Below are positions 11,152 through 21,175 of a DNA stretch of 64,000 nt, piece after piece. The stretch spans positions 117,995-181,994 of the forward strand of contig JBBHKE010000081.1 of the NCBI GenBank assembly GCA_037447655.1. Direction: 5' to 3'. How positions within the stretch are numbered: the stretch's first letter is position 1; every line of letters starts with the position of its first letter. The DNA is from Zygnema cylindricum (taxonomy: Eukaryota; Streptophyta; Zygnematophyceae; Zygnematales; Zygnemataceae). The notes under the pieces were generated by a model. The model worked only from the letters and a program-made list of their open reading frames with translations, searched no databases and had not been told where the DNA came from. The position numbers and the translations under genes are program-made.

Positions 11152-11856
11152 GAGCGTTGTTCCATTAGGCGATCTCAGTAAACGTCAAAAATTCGTTTAC
11201 TGAAGCGACTGTTCCATTGTGTCGGGTCAGTAACCGACATTTTTTTCGCGTATCACATTTTGATTGGTCCACGTTATTTATGAATGCGATTCTGGTAATC
11301 TTTACAAAATTTCTGACAACAAATTGTGACCACAGAGTTTTACCAACGAAGGTAAAAATTTACTCGTACGGCGTATTGAATAGAATCTGTACGGGCAAAC
11401 GAAACTTAAGATTTGTAAAAGCGTACGAAAATGTCAAAATGGTTAGTGGATGGCAACAGAAGCGTGAAACAATATCCTCCGTCAAAGATTTTATTGCGGC
11501 TTCCGGTGGCCTCGCATCCTCCGTGGCGGAAGGCACATGTCATACGCGACGTGTACCCACCTGGTCGCGTGGTCGTCGTGGATATTTGTTCACTTTTCCA
11601 CGAGGCGCGATGCCATTCGTTCAGGCGCTAAGAATTGACCTACTCCGGGTCATTTGTTGCGAATTGAAAGTGTCAGACGATGGCGTATCCGATCATGCAT
11701 CCGACGGTCCACGTTTACGCCCATAAACGTGGAGAATCAAATCCCTCATTCAGTAGGCTTGTTTTTCTGACATTTTATTTTTTTTGGTACGGCACTGTAC
11801 GTAACAGTACGGTTTTCTGTAAACAACGGCATATTTTCCCTAATGGAATTTCACCC
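11152..11856. mobile_element. PIF/Harbinger-like MITE, TSD TTA
   Basis: The left end is GAGCGTTGTTCCATTAGGCG and the right end CCTAATGGAATTTCACCC, with TTA at 11149-11151 and 11857-11859. It is related to 2347-3033 (same TTCCATTAG terminal core). A 169-codon open frame lies inside (11217-11726). It matches no transposase I know and overlaps other open frames, so I treat it as chance coding potential. Confidence 0.65.
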
Positions 11857-11859
11857 TTA

Positions 11860-12081
11860 GGGTGAACTTCCATTGGCGCTGTTTCGATCCAGTTTTCAAT
11901 GTAGGGCTATTTCTGGCCGTAGATAGATACAGTATCTGGACGGTCATAAATTGCTCAATCATTTGAAATGGAACCGAAACATAAAATTTTCACCCTTACA
12001 AAATTTCGATATTGAAATACGTGTGTACTGAAACGTACTGCACAATTCGAACTGTATACATTAATCGTACGTTACCGTGAG
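11860..12081. mobile_element. Partial Harbinger-like element, head-to-head with its neighbour
   Basis: GGGTGAACTTCCATTGGCGC starts directly after the TTA that closes the element at 11152-11856. It is a second left terminus of the same family. No matching right end is visible before the hAT-like element at 12090. Confidence 0.45.
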
Positions 12082-12089
12082 TTTTGAAC

Positions 12090-12635
12090 CATAGTTCAAA
12101 AGTAGGTGAAAGTAGGCCCATACAATATGCCTATTGTATGCAAAACATACAATATGCCCTTAAGACCCATATTGTATTGGTCGAAAAATGAAAAAAAATA
12201 GTTACAGGGTTGAGTTGCACATCGATCGATAGAGAATTAAACGTCATGTCTAAATTTTGAAAAAAAATCGGACAAAAAAAACAATTTCTGTGAGTTTTGA
12301 GGTAATTCTTATTTAAACCGTTAGATTCAGACGATCGACGGTCTATGATCAAAGTAGTGATTTAAGAAGATCACATAAAAAGCCCGTAATATAACTTACG
12401 ATAGGACTATCTGTCATATTAGCGTCTGCAATTTTGAACGTCCGCGTGTTTTAGTTCGCTAAAAAATTTCGTCCGTCGGCGTGCGCTGAACTATGATCAT
12501 ACGTCAGATTCGTACGTTCGTACAAGAGTGTCCACAACGAACACCCATACAGTATGCCTACTCTACGTGAGTTTAGTGCCAAGTTTTGTGCGCCTACCAA
12601 AGGCCTACCATAAAAACGCCTACTTTTCAACTATG
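12090..12635. mobile_element. hAT-like MITE with 8-bp TSD TTTTGAAC
   Basis: TIRs CATAGTTCAAAAGTAGG (left) and CCTACTTTTCAACTATG (right) are flanked by TTTTGAAC at 12082-12089 and 12636-12643. Subterminal motifs include repeated ACAATATGCC/GCATATTGT-type palindromes and several TAGGC units. No transposase is visible. A fragment lies at 37740-37800, and a truncated inverted copy (43250-43299 plus 47899-48288) is the target of the C4 retroelement. Confidence 0.85.
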
Positions 12636-12858
12636 TTTTGAACATAGGAAACCTCTGTTCCGCGTCGAGACATAGAGAATTTCACTATTTTGTCGTTTTG
12701 TGAAAAAGACAAAAGAGGACGCGCCTCACCTGGATTTTTATGCCACGAAAGCAAACTTTCACAATTCTCTTGGATCCGCAAAGAGCGTGGCCAAAAAATC
12801 CAAAATCTGCACTTGAATCGAAGTGAATGGCGGGAACACCCTCATAACGATAAAATGT

Positions 12859-12975
12859 CTGGAAATTCTACGCACTGAAATTTTACCCACGGAAATTCTA
12901 CGCACTGAAATTTTACCCACGGAAATTCTACGCACGGAAATCGTACACACGGAAATTCTACGCACGGAAATTCTG
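12859..12975 (+). repeat. 15-bp minisatellite, about eight units
   Basis: Tandem units of GAAATTCTACGCACG alternate at first with GAAATTTTACCCACG. The frames that cross it on both strands (repeating TEILRTEILP- or VRRIS-like peptides) are products of the repeat, not genes. Confidence 0.93.
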
Positions 12976-13079
12976 CCGGATGGATTCTTGAATCCATCGT
13001 GGCGTCAAAAGAGCACTGATTCTCTGCTTCTGGATCTAACCCTAATCTCCAAGAAATCTTGTACTTTCCAGGTGTGACG

Positions 13080-13940
13080 TGACATTTAATATCAAAATTC
13101 AAAAACTAACCATACTTGTCATTTTCATGCCGTTTCGTTCGAGTCGTCCGTACTCTGTAGCCATGGATTCTCCCTCCGTCTTGCGCCTAAATCTCTCGAG
13201 TTTTTCACCGTCTCTTTCTCTTTTTTTCCACGAGGTTTCCAAGTGTTTACTACATTTCAAATACAACGTATTTCATGTATCCCAAGAGTTCCTGTCAGTA
13301 TCAGCTGATAAAGTCACAGCTTCAAGAATCAGCAAATTTTAGGGTTTTAAGCTGTGGATAATACTCTTAACGGAAAGCGACATCTGCTGGACTTCATCTT
13401 TTCCAATGGTATTCATTTTTTTCATTTTTTTGAAGACTATGAAGGACTTTATATACTAAGGTAGTTGATAAGCGACAGGATGTGAGCAAGTCATTCACTT
13501 GTCACTGTTCAGATCTTTGATAATGGAAATGTAAAGATTAAATACGATGTAAAAAATATATATTTTATAGAATCTTATTGGCTTTTCCGTCATCATACAC
13601 CTTAAGACAGTTTCTTGCCGCATTTTGCAGTGCAAATTTTCTGCAAGAATGTTGTTTTTGATGTTTTTTGGTTATGTAAGATGTCCAAGGAAGGAATTTA
13701 AAATGTAACAGAAGATCTTTTCTGTATGATAACCTGTCAGAATACACTCATATATCAAATTGGAGATAATCTTTTAATTTTTTGCCTACCTGTATATGTC
13801 GAAGAAGATAATTTAATTAGCCTAATTTCAATATCTGTAATCTCAAAAAGTTTACAAATGCTGTATGTACAATTTTCTTTTTTCTTAATCAGTACTAGTT
13901 TCAAAAAAGAGTGTCTCTGAATTGTTGTCAACAACAATAA
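13080..13940. other. No gene recognised upstream of the UBL-RBR gene
   Basis: A short plus-strand frame starts with ATG at 13163 (MDSPSVLRLN…). It could in principle be an upstream exon but has no supported junction. The rest is AT-rich. Confidence 0.4.
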
Positions 13941-13974
13941 TTGCAATCACAACAACGTTCTAATAATACACATC

Positions 13975-14145
13975 TCCCTCCCCTCCGCACATCGCCCCTC
14001 CCTCCCTCTTCCTCTCCACATCGCCCCTCCCTCCCTCTCCCTCTCTCTCTCCCTCTCTCTCTCTCTCTCTCCCTTCCCACAGCCCCCCTATCTATCCCCG
14101 TTCCCCCTCGCCTCCCCTTCCCTCCCCTCCTCTCCCCTCGGCAGC
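13975..14145 (+). repeat. Polypyrimidine tract (CCCTCC/CTCTCT)
   Basis: About 170 bases, almost all C and T, in CCCCTCC, CCCTCTC and (CT)n units. It ends about 150 bases before the first coding exon of the UBL-RBR gene. Confidence 0.9.
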
Positions 14146-14299
14146 AATAATTTTATCACCACAGGACTAAATTAATAACAATTTCAGTCATTTCATGTGA
14201 AACCAACTTTCCTGGTTGCTAGTAATTTTAACACCACAGGACTAAATCACGTTTAGCTGCTCAATTTTTTCAGTTAAGTCTCTTATTCCATTTTTAGTT

Positions 14300-14661
14300 A
14301 TGGATCCTTGTGTATCTCGAATAATAGAGTTCTTCACTTGGCAACGTGGTTACACCAGTGACGTCGGCTGTGATCCTTGTGGAGTTTACACGACTGGAGG
14401 TCGAATTTGTGGCCTTCATAACTGCCGTCGACCATTAAGGACCATTTTTCTCCATGGTTTGACTGGCAAGACTTGTCAATTGCAAATGCATAAACCACTT
14501 TTGAGCACAATCAAAGACCTAAAGCTGTGTATCAAAGCAAGGATGGGAATTCCTGTACAACACCAACGGCTTCTTTTTGGAAACAAGGAACTCGATAAAG
14601 ACTGGGGAGTCTTAAGCGGTTTTGGTATCGAGGACAAGTCAACGGTCATCTTAGTGGCAAG
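14300..14661 (+). CDS. Exon 1: Cys-rich N-terminus and ubiquitin-like domain
   Basis: ATG at 14300 opens 120 codons plus two bases. Residues 1-45 contain CDPCGVYTTGGRICGLHNC, a small Cys-rich motif. From about 46 the ubiquitin fold is clear: FLHGLTGKTCQLQ for the first hairpin, IKDLKLCIKARMGIPVQHQR for helix and loop, LLFGNKELDKDW, then STVILVAR. The donor is AG/GTAATA at 14662. An acceptor-like CCATTTTTAG sits just before the ATG at about 14297, so a noncoding upstream exon is possible. Confidence 0.8.
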
Positions 14662-15953
14662 GTAATAACTTTTTTTTTGGGAATTGCTGTTTTCCGAGGA
14701 CCTCTTCATAAGGCATTTTCATGTATTAATAAGTTTTTCTAGTTGCCGATTTCCAGTGCTTGTAAGTTTATGTGTCAATATTCAGTTAGTCATAGGTGCT
14801 AGAAATTATTTGCTTTCTTTTTAAGTGGGAACCAAATGTTGATTGCACTAGGTTATACTTTTTGTTTTGGACACGATTAGAATCAATGCCCTACCTGCTA
14901 TTTTTGTGTCAAGCAAGAATGTTATTTCTCAAGGGAGTGAGAGGGGGAGAGGGAAAGAGGGAGGGGGACCCTTGAGTCTTCAGTCAAGACTGGGAGCTCC
15001 AATTTATAGGCGACATGCAATTGCAGCTCTATTCTGGTTCATTATCGAGGCACCGGTCTTAACTTATTTAAGGAAGTGTACATTCACTCTTTTTTTGAAG
15101 CATCTATTAAGTCACTGTAGATGACACATAGTAAAATCTTAAGAGTAGTTTTTGAAAGGATAGGATTACTCTACATTGACAAGCATGCTTACTTTTTTCA
15201 GGTGTTGCTGTTCAAGAATCTGTAATGGAAGTCATTCATGGACACAAACAAATTTGTAAATCGCTATTTAATAACACTGATTTGGTGCTGGTTTTTTTTG
15301 CCCCGGACCATAAAATATTGTTAATAATGCTAATTGTTTTTTTGTTAACGTCAATTTGGTAGGCGGTTATGAATCATTCACATTTCTTGACTTGAATCAG
15401 AATTAATAACACCAAAAAAACCCCTCCTTTACTCTAATAACAATTCACGATGCCAAACTGGACGGCACACCGTGAATCGCTTTTAGTGTTAATGTATTTT
15501 TTCCGACTTAAAACATCCTTTCTCTGTGCACACTTGTTGGATTTTCAATCCGACAGTTCCGATTGAACAACAAGGTTCTCACCTTCCGATTGGTGGTCTC
15601 CAACCATAAACTGGACATGTGTGCACAGAGAAACGATGTTTTAAGTCGGAAAAAAACACGTTAACACTAAGTGATTCACGGTGTACTTCAGTTGCCATTG
15701 ATGCATTCTCACATTCTACTTGATTTGCAAACCTTCACGAGGGTCAATAACCACGGATCTTAACGGTTCCCCTATGGAGAATGGTCGAAGACAGATGGGT
15801 GTGTGCACCATGATTTCTATGAAGCTCCATGATTCCATTGCCGCCTTAGAAGACAAGTTTGATGTTGTTTGGAATTGTTGTTTGACCACAGGCCAATACT
15901 CAACCAACTTCAACATCCCACTCGCTCTCTTTCTCGCTTTCGCCTCTGATGTG

Positions 15954-16010
<57 letters not shown>

Positions 16011-19000
16011 CCGTTTCCTCCCTCCCTCCCTCCCTCTCTCTCTCCGTCCTTCCCTCTCTCTCTCTCTCTGGTCCTCTCTTCCTGGCCTTCCTCTTCCTTA
16101 ATTTCTCTCCTTCCCATCTCTGTATCTCCTCTTCGTCTCTCCTTCCTTTTTCTTTGTAATTATTCCATGGATTACTGATTTCCTTTCTGTGCTGTAAAGA
16201 TATGCCAATACATTAATAATTTTTGTTTAAGTTTACTTTCTGCGTTAGTTTACTTTCTGCGTAAGTTTACTTTCTGTGTGAATTTACTTTTTGTGTAAGT
16301 TTACTTTCTGCGTAAATTTACTTTCTGAGTAAATTTACTTTCTGTGGAACTTTACTTTCGGTGTAAATTTACTTTCTGTGTACATTGACTTTCTTTGTAA
16401 ATTTACTTTTTGTGTAAGTTTACTTTCTGTGTAAAATTTACTTTTTGCGTTAATTTTCTGCATAAATGTTACAGACTCCCTGGCGGTTCCGTGCAGAGGC
16501 CTTCTTTGGCCAGTAAGAGATATACCGGAAACGAGGCTGGTATTATTATGTATACTAATGAACCAGACTGTATAACCGGAGATTCATCTTCTGGAGTATT
16601 AAGGGGTCGTATGTCGTGTGGCCATTCCGTTGAACCGGGAAGTCTTTTACGATATGGAATATCTCAGATGGAGGAGGGCAATTTTGTTCTTCTTTGTCCA
16701 GCGATTGTGACTGAACGACCTCTCACAATGTGTAGGAAGGAGTGGGTTTATCCTGAGTTTCGCAAGTAAGTAAGAGTAACTTTTTTTGGAAAGCTCGTTG
16801 ATTGTATTTTGTATCAATGGTAGAAGTATTTGAAGTTGTTGTTAACTGGTTTTTATCTCCTGCCCATTGCTGTTGCATTCAACTACTCTGCCCATCATTA
16901 TTAGAATCATTCACTCTAACTCGAGACTCGAGTGGGTGTTTTTTGTCCCAAAAACATAATTAGTGTTGATAGCAATATTTAGTTAAGTGGCCCATACTGA
17001 GCTCCTGGCGAAACATAATTTAAGTGTAGCTAATTATAGTTAAGTGCTAACCCTAAATAATTTAATAACTCTAATAGTAATGGGTGTGGTACTGCTCTCG
17101 GTAGTGTTGGGTATCGAGGACCATTTGCCGATATTCGATATATATCAAATTTCAGGTACCCGATAATCGATATATCGAAAATAAAAATATCGCCGATGTA
17201 TCGCCAATATATCGTATCGCCAATATATCGAAGCATAAAAAAAAAGAAAAAAAAATGACAGGTCACCAAAGTCACGTGCCTTCGGACAAAGTGACCGTAA
17301 AATCTTTGCCGAAAAGAAATACGGTTTTTAAAGTCTGCAGAGTGAAGGAGATCTTTGAGGTACATTGACGCGGTACACTTGCGAAGTACACTTACATAAT
17401 ACGCAAGTACGGATTTCCATACGAAAATGGTCGGTTTTCAAATTTTTGACGATTTTAGAGATTTCATCGTCAACTTACAAGGAACCACTCAAATCAAAAC
17501 ACGTATGTAAAAACTTGTTCACAGACGTTACGCGATGTAACCGAGGCCTCTGTAATACAGAAATTTTGTTGTCCGTACTATTACAGAATTGGTACTTTTT
17601 TGTCGGTTACATTTTGCGGCGTCTACCTTTAAGTCACGGAACGAAAATCACGTCGTACGTGGCGTATCAGACAATATGTCTTTTTCGCTAAAATAACATA
17701 TTATATAAAAATACAAAATATTAAATTTAAAAAATACTATATATCGCGATAATTTATGTTGGTCTCGGTACGATATATCGAGGATTCTGCTCGATCGATA
17801 TTCGATATATCGAATATCGAAATTATCGCGATATGAATTTACCCGATACCCAACACTAGCTCTCGGAGTCAAAATGTGGTGTCACCTTGCAAGGCTGAAT
17901 ACCTACAGGCAAAAAAAATTGAATGGTACACTTCGTATTGCTATTAATGTTAACGTTCTTTTCGCCATTGAAATCAATTTTTCTCTTTGTAGACCTGTTC
18001 GATTTTCATTTGGAGACTGCCAATCGAGAGGTAATCATTTTAGCTTTCCGATCATCGGATTGATTTTCCAACAAGTGTGCACGAAGAAAAATGAGTTCAA
18101 ATGGCAAAAGAAACTTAACGCTAATAGAGATACATGTGTAATTTTAAGATTAAATAGCCTGGTTAACTTTGGAAGTTTTCTTATCTTGTTGTTATTCATT
18201 TGTCTATTTGAAAAAACAGAATGGCACTGCTTACTGCTTATGAACGTCAGTATTTTGAGGAATATTTGGGAGAGAATACTGCAAGTTCTTTGCTCAACGC
18301 AAAAGTATGTCCTGAGGTAAGTTGCTTTGCTTTACAAAAGTGATTGTAACCCTTCATTTGTGAACAGAATGAATCTCAAATGGGCTGTCTGTGAGAGTAT
18401 TGTGGGCCCTCTCTTTTTTGAAACCTTACTAGAGGAACATATTTGGTAGTGTAATGTATCAGGGGAAAACTTATCGCGATAAAACCGATACCAATAGTTA
18501 TCGGTTATCGAACGGTGAGGGGTCCCGATATATCGCTTCGAGAACAACAAATTCGTATCGTCGATAAGTGACAAAAATTATAGTACGCAAAGTATTCATA
18601 AGAATATTGTATTATTTTTTTTTACTGTATATAGCGTAGCATGCCACGTATGACAATCTGTTCCGTACTTTGCATAACGGAAGAACGAAAGTTCAGTGCA
18701 ATTGAATAAACCGTACAGCTGTACGGTTTGAACCGTACAATTGTCGCCGATAGATATCGAACCGGTGTTATCGCGATAAAAAACCGATAATTATCGGTTT
18801 TTAATCGCGATAAGACCGGTACCGATATATTGTGCCAATATATCGATTATCGGTAGGCCAAAAAAAGGGCATATCGGTTATCGGCCAATGGCTACTGATA
18901 CACATATTTGGGCTCACCTCATCCCATAGTTCAAATTTGCAAAAACAGTTGGAAATCCTGTATGTGGTTTTATTGTACTAAACAGGTATTATTTTCAAAG

Positions 19001-20753
19001 AAACCATATAATATGCGTATTGTGCGAAGAAACCACGACAACATTTCCAATTGTTTTTGCAAATAATTTAAAAGTGAGTTTTTGGCGAGAAAGTGAAGCG
19101 GTCTTGTCTATTTTGTACGGTGGCTCCATAGCAATGCATTTTCTTTGACTATCTTGTTCTTTGGATGATTTTACACATTGACCTAAATTCTTCTTTCTCC
19201 CTTCTTGTGGGCACTCCGATGGTGACAATTTAACGCCTTCAAAGCTTTTAGGGTTTTTTAGGATATGTAAATTGGCTAATATCAGCTAAGAGTTTTTTGC
19301 TTGTAAAATTGACAGTGTTCAAGTTTGGTGGAGAGGGCAAACGTGGAAAACAATCGTGTTGTTTGTCTTATTTGTTCTATCCGTACTACAACGAAAAAAT
19401 CTACTTTTATTAGTTTTAAAAATATGTGTGGTCAAAGAACTCCCCTTTATGCCTTCTGTTTCAAATGCATACGACCTTGGAGAGGACCGCCGAGTGGTGG
19501 GAAATACTGTGGAAATTCAGATTGTGACTGGGACTTAGTTGAATTACTGAATGACGTGCCGACGAAAGTAAGCACTTACTATTTCTCTTAACTTATTGTT
19601 TCTCTTCTTTTTCTTTCTCTTATTATTTCTCTTTCTAGAGGTGGAAGAGGGAGAGATGAGTGAAAAGGGTTTGGAGACAGGAAAGGAAAGCAGGGAGGGA
19701 GAGGGAGAGGGAGAGGGGGGGAAGAGGGAAATGGAAGTGCGGTGAGAGGTGGAGGAGGAGCGGGAGGTGGAGGGGGAGAGGGAGAGGAGAGGAAGAGAGA
19801 ACGAAACGGATATCCGTTTGCAGTTGTGGTTGGCCGGAGTTTTGTGTGTTTGTATAGAGCTTTAATGCTGTTTTTGTTTTAATGCTTTTAACATTGTTGC
19901 TGTTTTCAACTCGATATTTTATGGGCAAAGAAACATCCATTATTCAGTGGTTTGTCTTTTTCTAGTAATGGAGCTAGTGAAGGGTCTGATGCTTCAAAAT
20001 TAATTTCTATTATTTATTTTCTTTTTTGTAAAACTGTAGGGCTCTCAACAATCAAAAGTTATAGAAAATTTCATCTGATTAACATTTTTTTAAGTATGGC
20101 TCTTGATTTAGGAGTGGATTTGTTTTACTGCAAAAAGTGGAACATATTAATAATAGCCCCATTGCTGTTCATTCTATTTGTTGTTGTTTAATCTATCTGT
20201 TCAATAGGTTGAACCTTTATGTTCAATCTATAGAACAATATAAAATTTGTAGTTGTATATGACCTATTTTATATTCTATGTTCTATGTTTTATTTTTTAT
20301 GCAATCAATAAGTTCCATATGTTTTTTTAGAAAACATGATACTTAATGCATCATACATAATTATAATACATTGTGTAATACGTAATGCATAAAACATTGT
20401 TAAAATAATTAAACATTATTAACGTACACAATACATTATTATTAAAACATAAACAGTATTTGTTTAAATTATTTTATTGTGTATTTCTAGAACTAAAGAA
20501 ACAAAACCTTCCAACTTTGTGCATCAATTTCATGTAATTCAATGTAATTTAATGTAATTTAACTTTGTCTTGTGTGTTTTATTTTATGAATGACCATCAG
20601 GATTTGTCTGAAAGCCAAAGGGTTCCAAAAATTCGCGCTTGTCCTATTTGTGGTCTCCTAATCGAACACCTCTCTGGTCACCGTCACGTCACCTGTCAAC
20701 GGTGCCGGACAAATTTCTGTTTCATATGTCTCCGACTTAAGGTGTGCTTTTGA
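14300..20753 (+). CDS. Ubiquitin-like / RING-IBR zinc-finger protein, five coding exons
   Basis: Exons 14300-14661, 16475-16765, 18220-18316, 19316-19567 and 20601-20753 splice in frame at GT-AG borders to about 384 residues. Order: a Cys-rich N-terminus (about 1-45), a ubiquitin-like fold (about 46-124) ending LPGG, a CGH-containing zinc motif (about 150-215), then CPEC, CLIC and CFKC pairs and a CGNSDC motif (about 245-330), and a RING2-like end with CPICG and CQRC…CFIC. This order resembles uncharacterised UBL-RBR proteins I recall from cnidarians and fishes. RBR proteins are E3 ubiquitin ligases, but here the Cys expected before the H-x2-C of RING2 reads His (SGHRHVTC), so activity is doubtful. 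Relatives carry a further C-terminal tail. Here the frame stops four codons past the last GT, so a final exon may be missed or lost. Confidence 0.75.
15468..15683 (+). mobile_element. CACCG-family MITE (short subtype) in intron 1
   Basis: A 216-bp element from CACCGTGAATCGCTTTTAGT to GTGATTCACGGTG, followed by TA at 15684-15685. The left flank is CA rather than TA, presumably mutated. Long subterminal inverted repeats (GACTTAAAACATC and its complement) match the element at 3951-4164. Both share TTGGTGGTCTC in the middle. Confidence 0.85.
15955..16075 (+). repeat. (TC)n microsatellite and polypyrimidine tract
   Basis: About 50 bases of pure (TC)n run into CCTCCCTCCCTCTCTC-type units. It lies in intron 1 of the UBL-RBR gene. 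The 130-150-codon frames on either strand here are repeat artefacts. Confidence 0.95.
16226..16460 (+). repeat. 16-bp minisatellite abutting the exon 2 acceptor
   Basis: About 14 imperfect units of AGTTTACTTTCTGYGT end within some 15 bases of the CAG at 16472-16474. The T/C-rich units may serve as, or extend, the polypyrimidine tract of the acceptor. A weaker relative (TGTAAATTTCTTTT-like units) lies at 22740-22930. Confidence 0.9.
16475..16765 (+). CDS. Exon 2: GG tail of the UBL and first zinc motif
   Basis: The exon follows TTACAG and completes the UBL C-terminus: the codon split with exon 1 gives Arg, then LPGG, matching the LRGG of ubiquitin in position. The chain continues (SVQRPSLASKRYTGNEAG), so the GG is internal. 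Then come SSGVLRGRMSCGHSVEPGS and a CPA…CRKEW segment with Cys/His spacing of a divergent RING-like zinc site. The donor is AA/GTAAGT at 16766. Confidence 0.8.
17102..17858. mobile_element. hAT-like MITE in intron 2, TSD GCTCTCGG
   Basis: The termini TAGTGTTGGGTATCG and CGATACCCAACACTA are exact inverses. Both sides carry the 8-bp duplication GCTCTCGG (17094-17101 and 17859-17866). The ends are packed with ATATCGATA-like palindromic words. The central frames are short and unlike a transposase, so it is non-autonomous. Confidence 0.93.
17929..18138 (+). mobile_element. CACCG-family MITE (short subtype) in intron 2
   Basis: CACTTCGTATTGCTATTAAT at the left and CTAATAGAGATACATGTG at the right form the diverged terminal pair. 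TA flanks it at 17927-17928 and 18139-18140. The subterminal repeat AATCAATTTTTCTCTTTG has its partner before the right end. It sits about 80 bases upstream of the exon 3 acceptor and just after the hAT element. Confidence 0.75.
18220..18316 (+). CDS. Exon 3: linker helix leading into the first CPEC
   Basis: A 97-nt exon after GAAAAAACAG. The first base completes a split Lys codon. The peptide is MALLTAYERQYFEEYLGENT, then 12 residues ending VCPE, with a donor GAG/GTAAGT at 18317. The zinc pair CPEC is divided across the intron. The helix is acidic and typical of the linker before the IBR-like zinc sites in this family. Confidence 0.78.
18447..18903. mobile_element. hAT-like MITE in intron 3, TSD ATATTTGG
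   Basis: A 457-bp element between 8-bp repeats ATATTTGG at 18439-18446 and 18904-18911. The termini share GTGTA…TCAG and GTGTATCAG as inverted ends. The interior repeats ACCGATA, TATCGCGATAA and TTATCGGT many times, so the element can fold extensively. It is related in style, not in sequence, to 17102-17858. Confidence 0.8.
19316..19567 (+). CDS. Exon 4: IBR-like zinc-binding region
   Basis: 84 codons at phase 0 between TTGACAG and AAA/GTAAGC. The peptide begins CSSLVERANVENN, then VVCLICS, a KNMCGQRTPLYAFCFKCIR segment, WRGPP and YCGNSDCDWDLVELL. The spacing of CLIC, CFKC and CGNSDC fits an in-between-RING zinc domain, and Trp-Arg/Lys-Gly-Pro after the CFKC is a family signature as I recall it. 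Confidence 0.8.
19655..19800 (+). repeat. Polypurine tract (GGGAGA/GGAGG)
   Basis: About 145 bases, almost all A and G, in intron 4. The open frames across it on both strands are artefacts of the repeat. Confidence 0.9.
20601..20753 (+). CDS. Exon 5: RING2-like C-terminus, possibly last exon
   Basis: The exon follows GACCATCAG and encodes DLSESQRVPKIRACPICG, then LLIEHLSGHRHVTCQRC and RTNFCFICLRLK. A consensus-like donor AAG/GTGTGC lies at 20741-20742. If it is not used, four further codons reach a TGA at 20751-20753. The C-x2-C, H-x2-C-x2-C and C-x2-C ligands of a RING2/Rcat domain are present. The residue that is the catalytic Cys in RBR ligases is His here. Confidence 0.72.
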   Translation, partial: DLSESQRVPKIRACPICGLLIEHLSGHRHVTCQRCRTNFCFICLRLKVCF

Positions 20754-20990
20754 TCTCTTGAGCCCAACAGCAATGGAGAAATATTAGGACTTTAGAAAAG
20801 ACAAGGACTTGTAGAAAAGACGAGGACTATTAGAACTTAATTTCTGTTTCATATATCTCCGTCTTAGGGTCAGGCTTTGATCTCTTAAGCTCAATAAGAA
20901 TGAAGAAATGTAAGGACTACTTCAAAAAACAAGGATTTTTAGAACTAAACTTCTGTTTCATATGCCTCCATCTCGGTGTTTCTTTATTCC
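20742..20990 (+). repeat. Tandem duplicates of the 3' end of exon 5
   Basis: The exon end TTCTGTTTCATATGTCTCCG with its following intron (GATCTCTTGAGC…, AAGGACT…) recurs at about 20837-20890 and about 20949-20985, a period near 115 bases. The copies have lost the upstream zinc residues and keep only the NFCFICL-like codons, so they look like nonfunctional exon fragments. Confidence 0.85.
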
Positions 20991-21029
20991 ACGACGATGT
21001 GTCCTTTTTCACGGTCCATGACTCTCTGA

Positions 21030-21175
21030 TCTTCTCTCTCCCTCTCTCCCCTCCCTCTCTCTCTCTCACCTCCCTCCTTTCCTGCTCCTCTCCACCTCTT
21101 CCCCTCCCCTCCCTCCCCCTCTCTCTCCTCCTCCTCTCCTCCTCCTCTCCTCCTCCACTCTCCCTCCTCTCTCAC
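21030..21175 (+). repeat. Polypyrimidine tract
   Basis: CTCTCCC, CTCCTCCT and CCCTCC units, almost all C/T. Similar tracts follow at 21445-21540, 21790-21890 (CCCCTAT type) and 21972-22046 ((CCCTCT)n). Confidence 0.9.

Noticed and set aside
11217-11726. 169-codon plus-strand frame as a gene
   Set aside because: It lies wholly inside a TTA-flanked MITE, has overlapping alternative frames, and shows no transposase or other domain.
15716-16178. Frames of 133-152 codons on both strands
   Set aside because: Their length comes from the (TC)n tract; Leu/Ser or Arg/Glu repeats are translation of the microsatellite.
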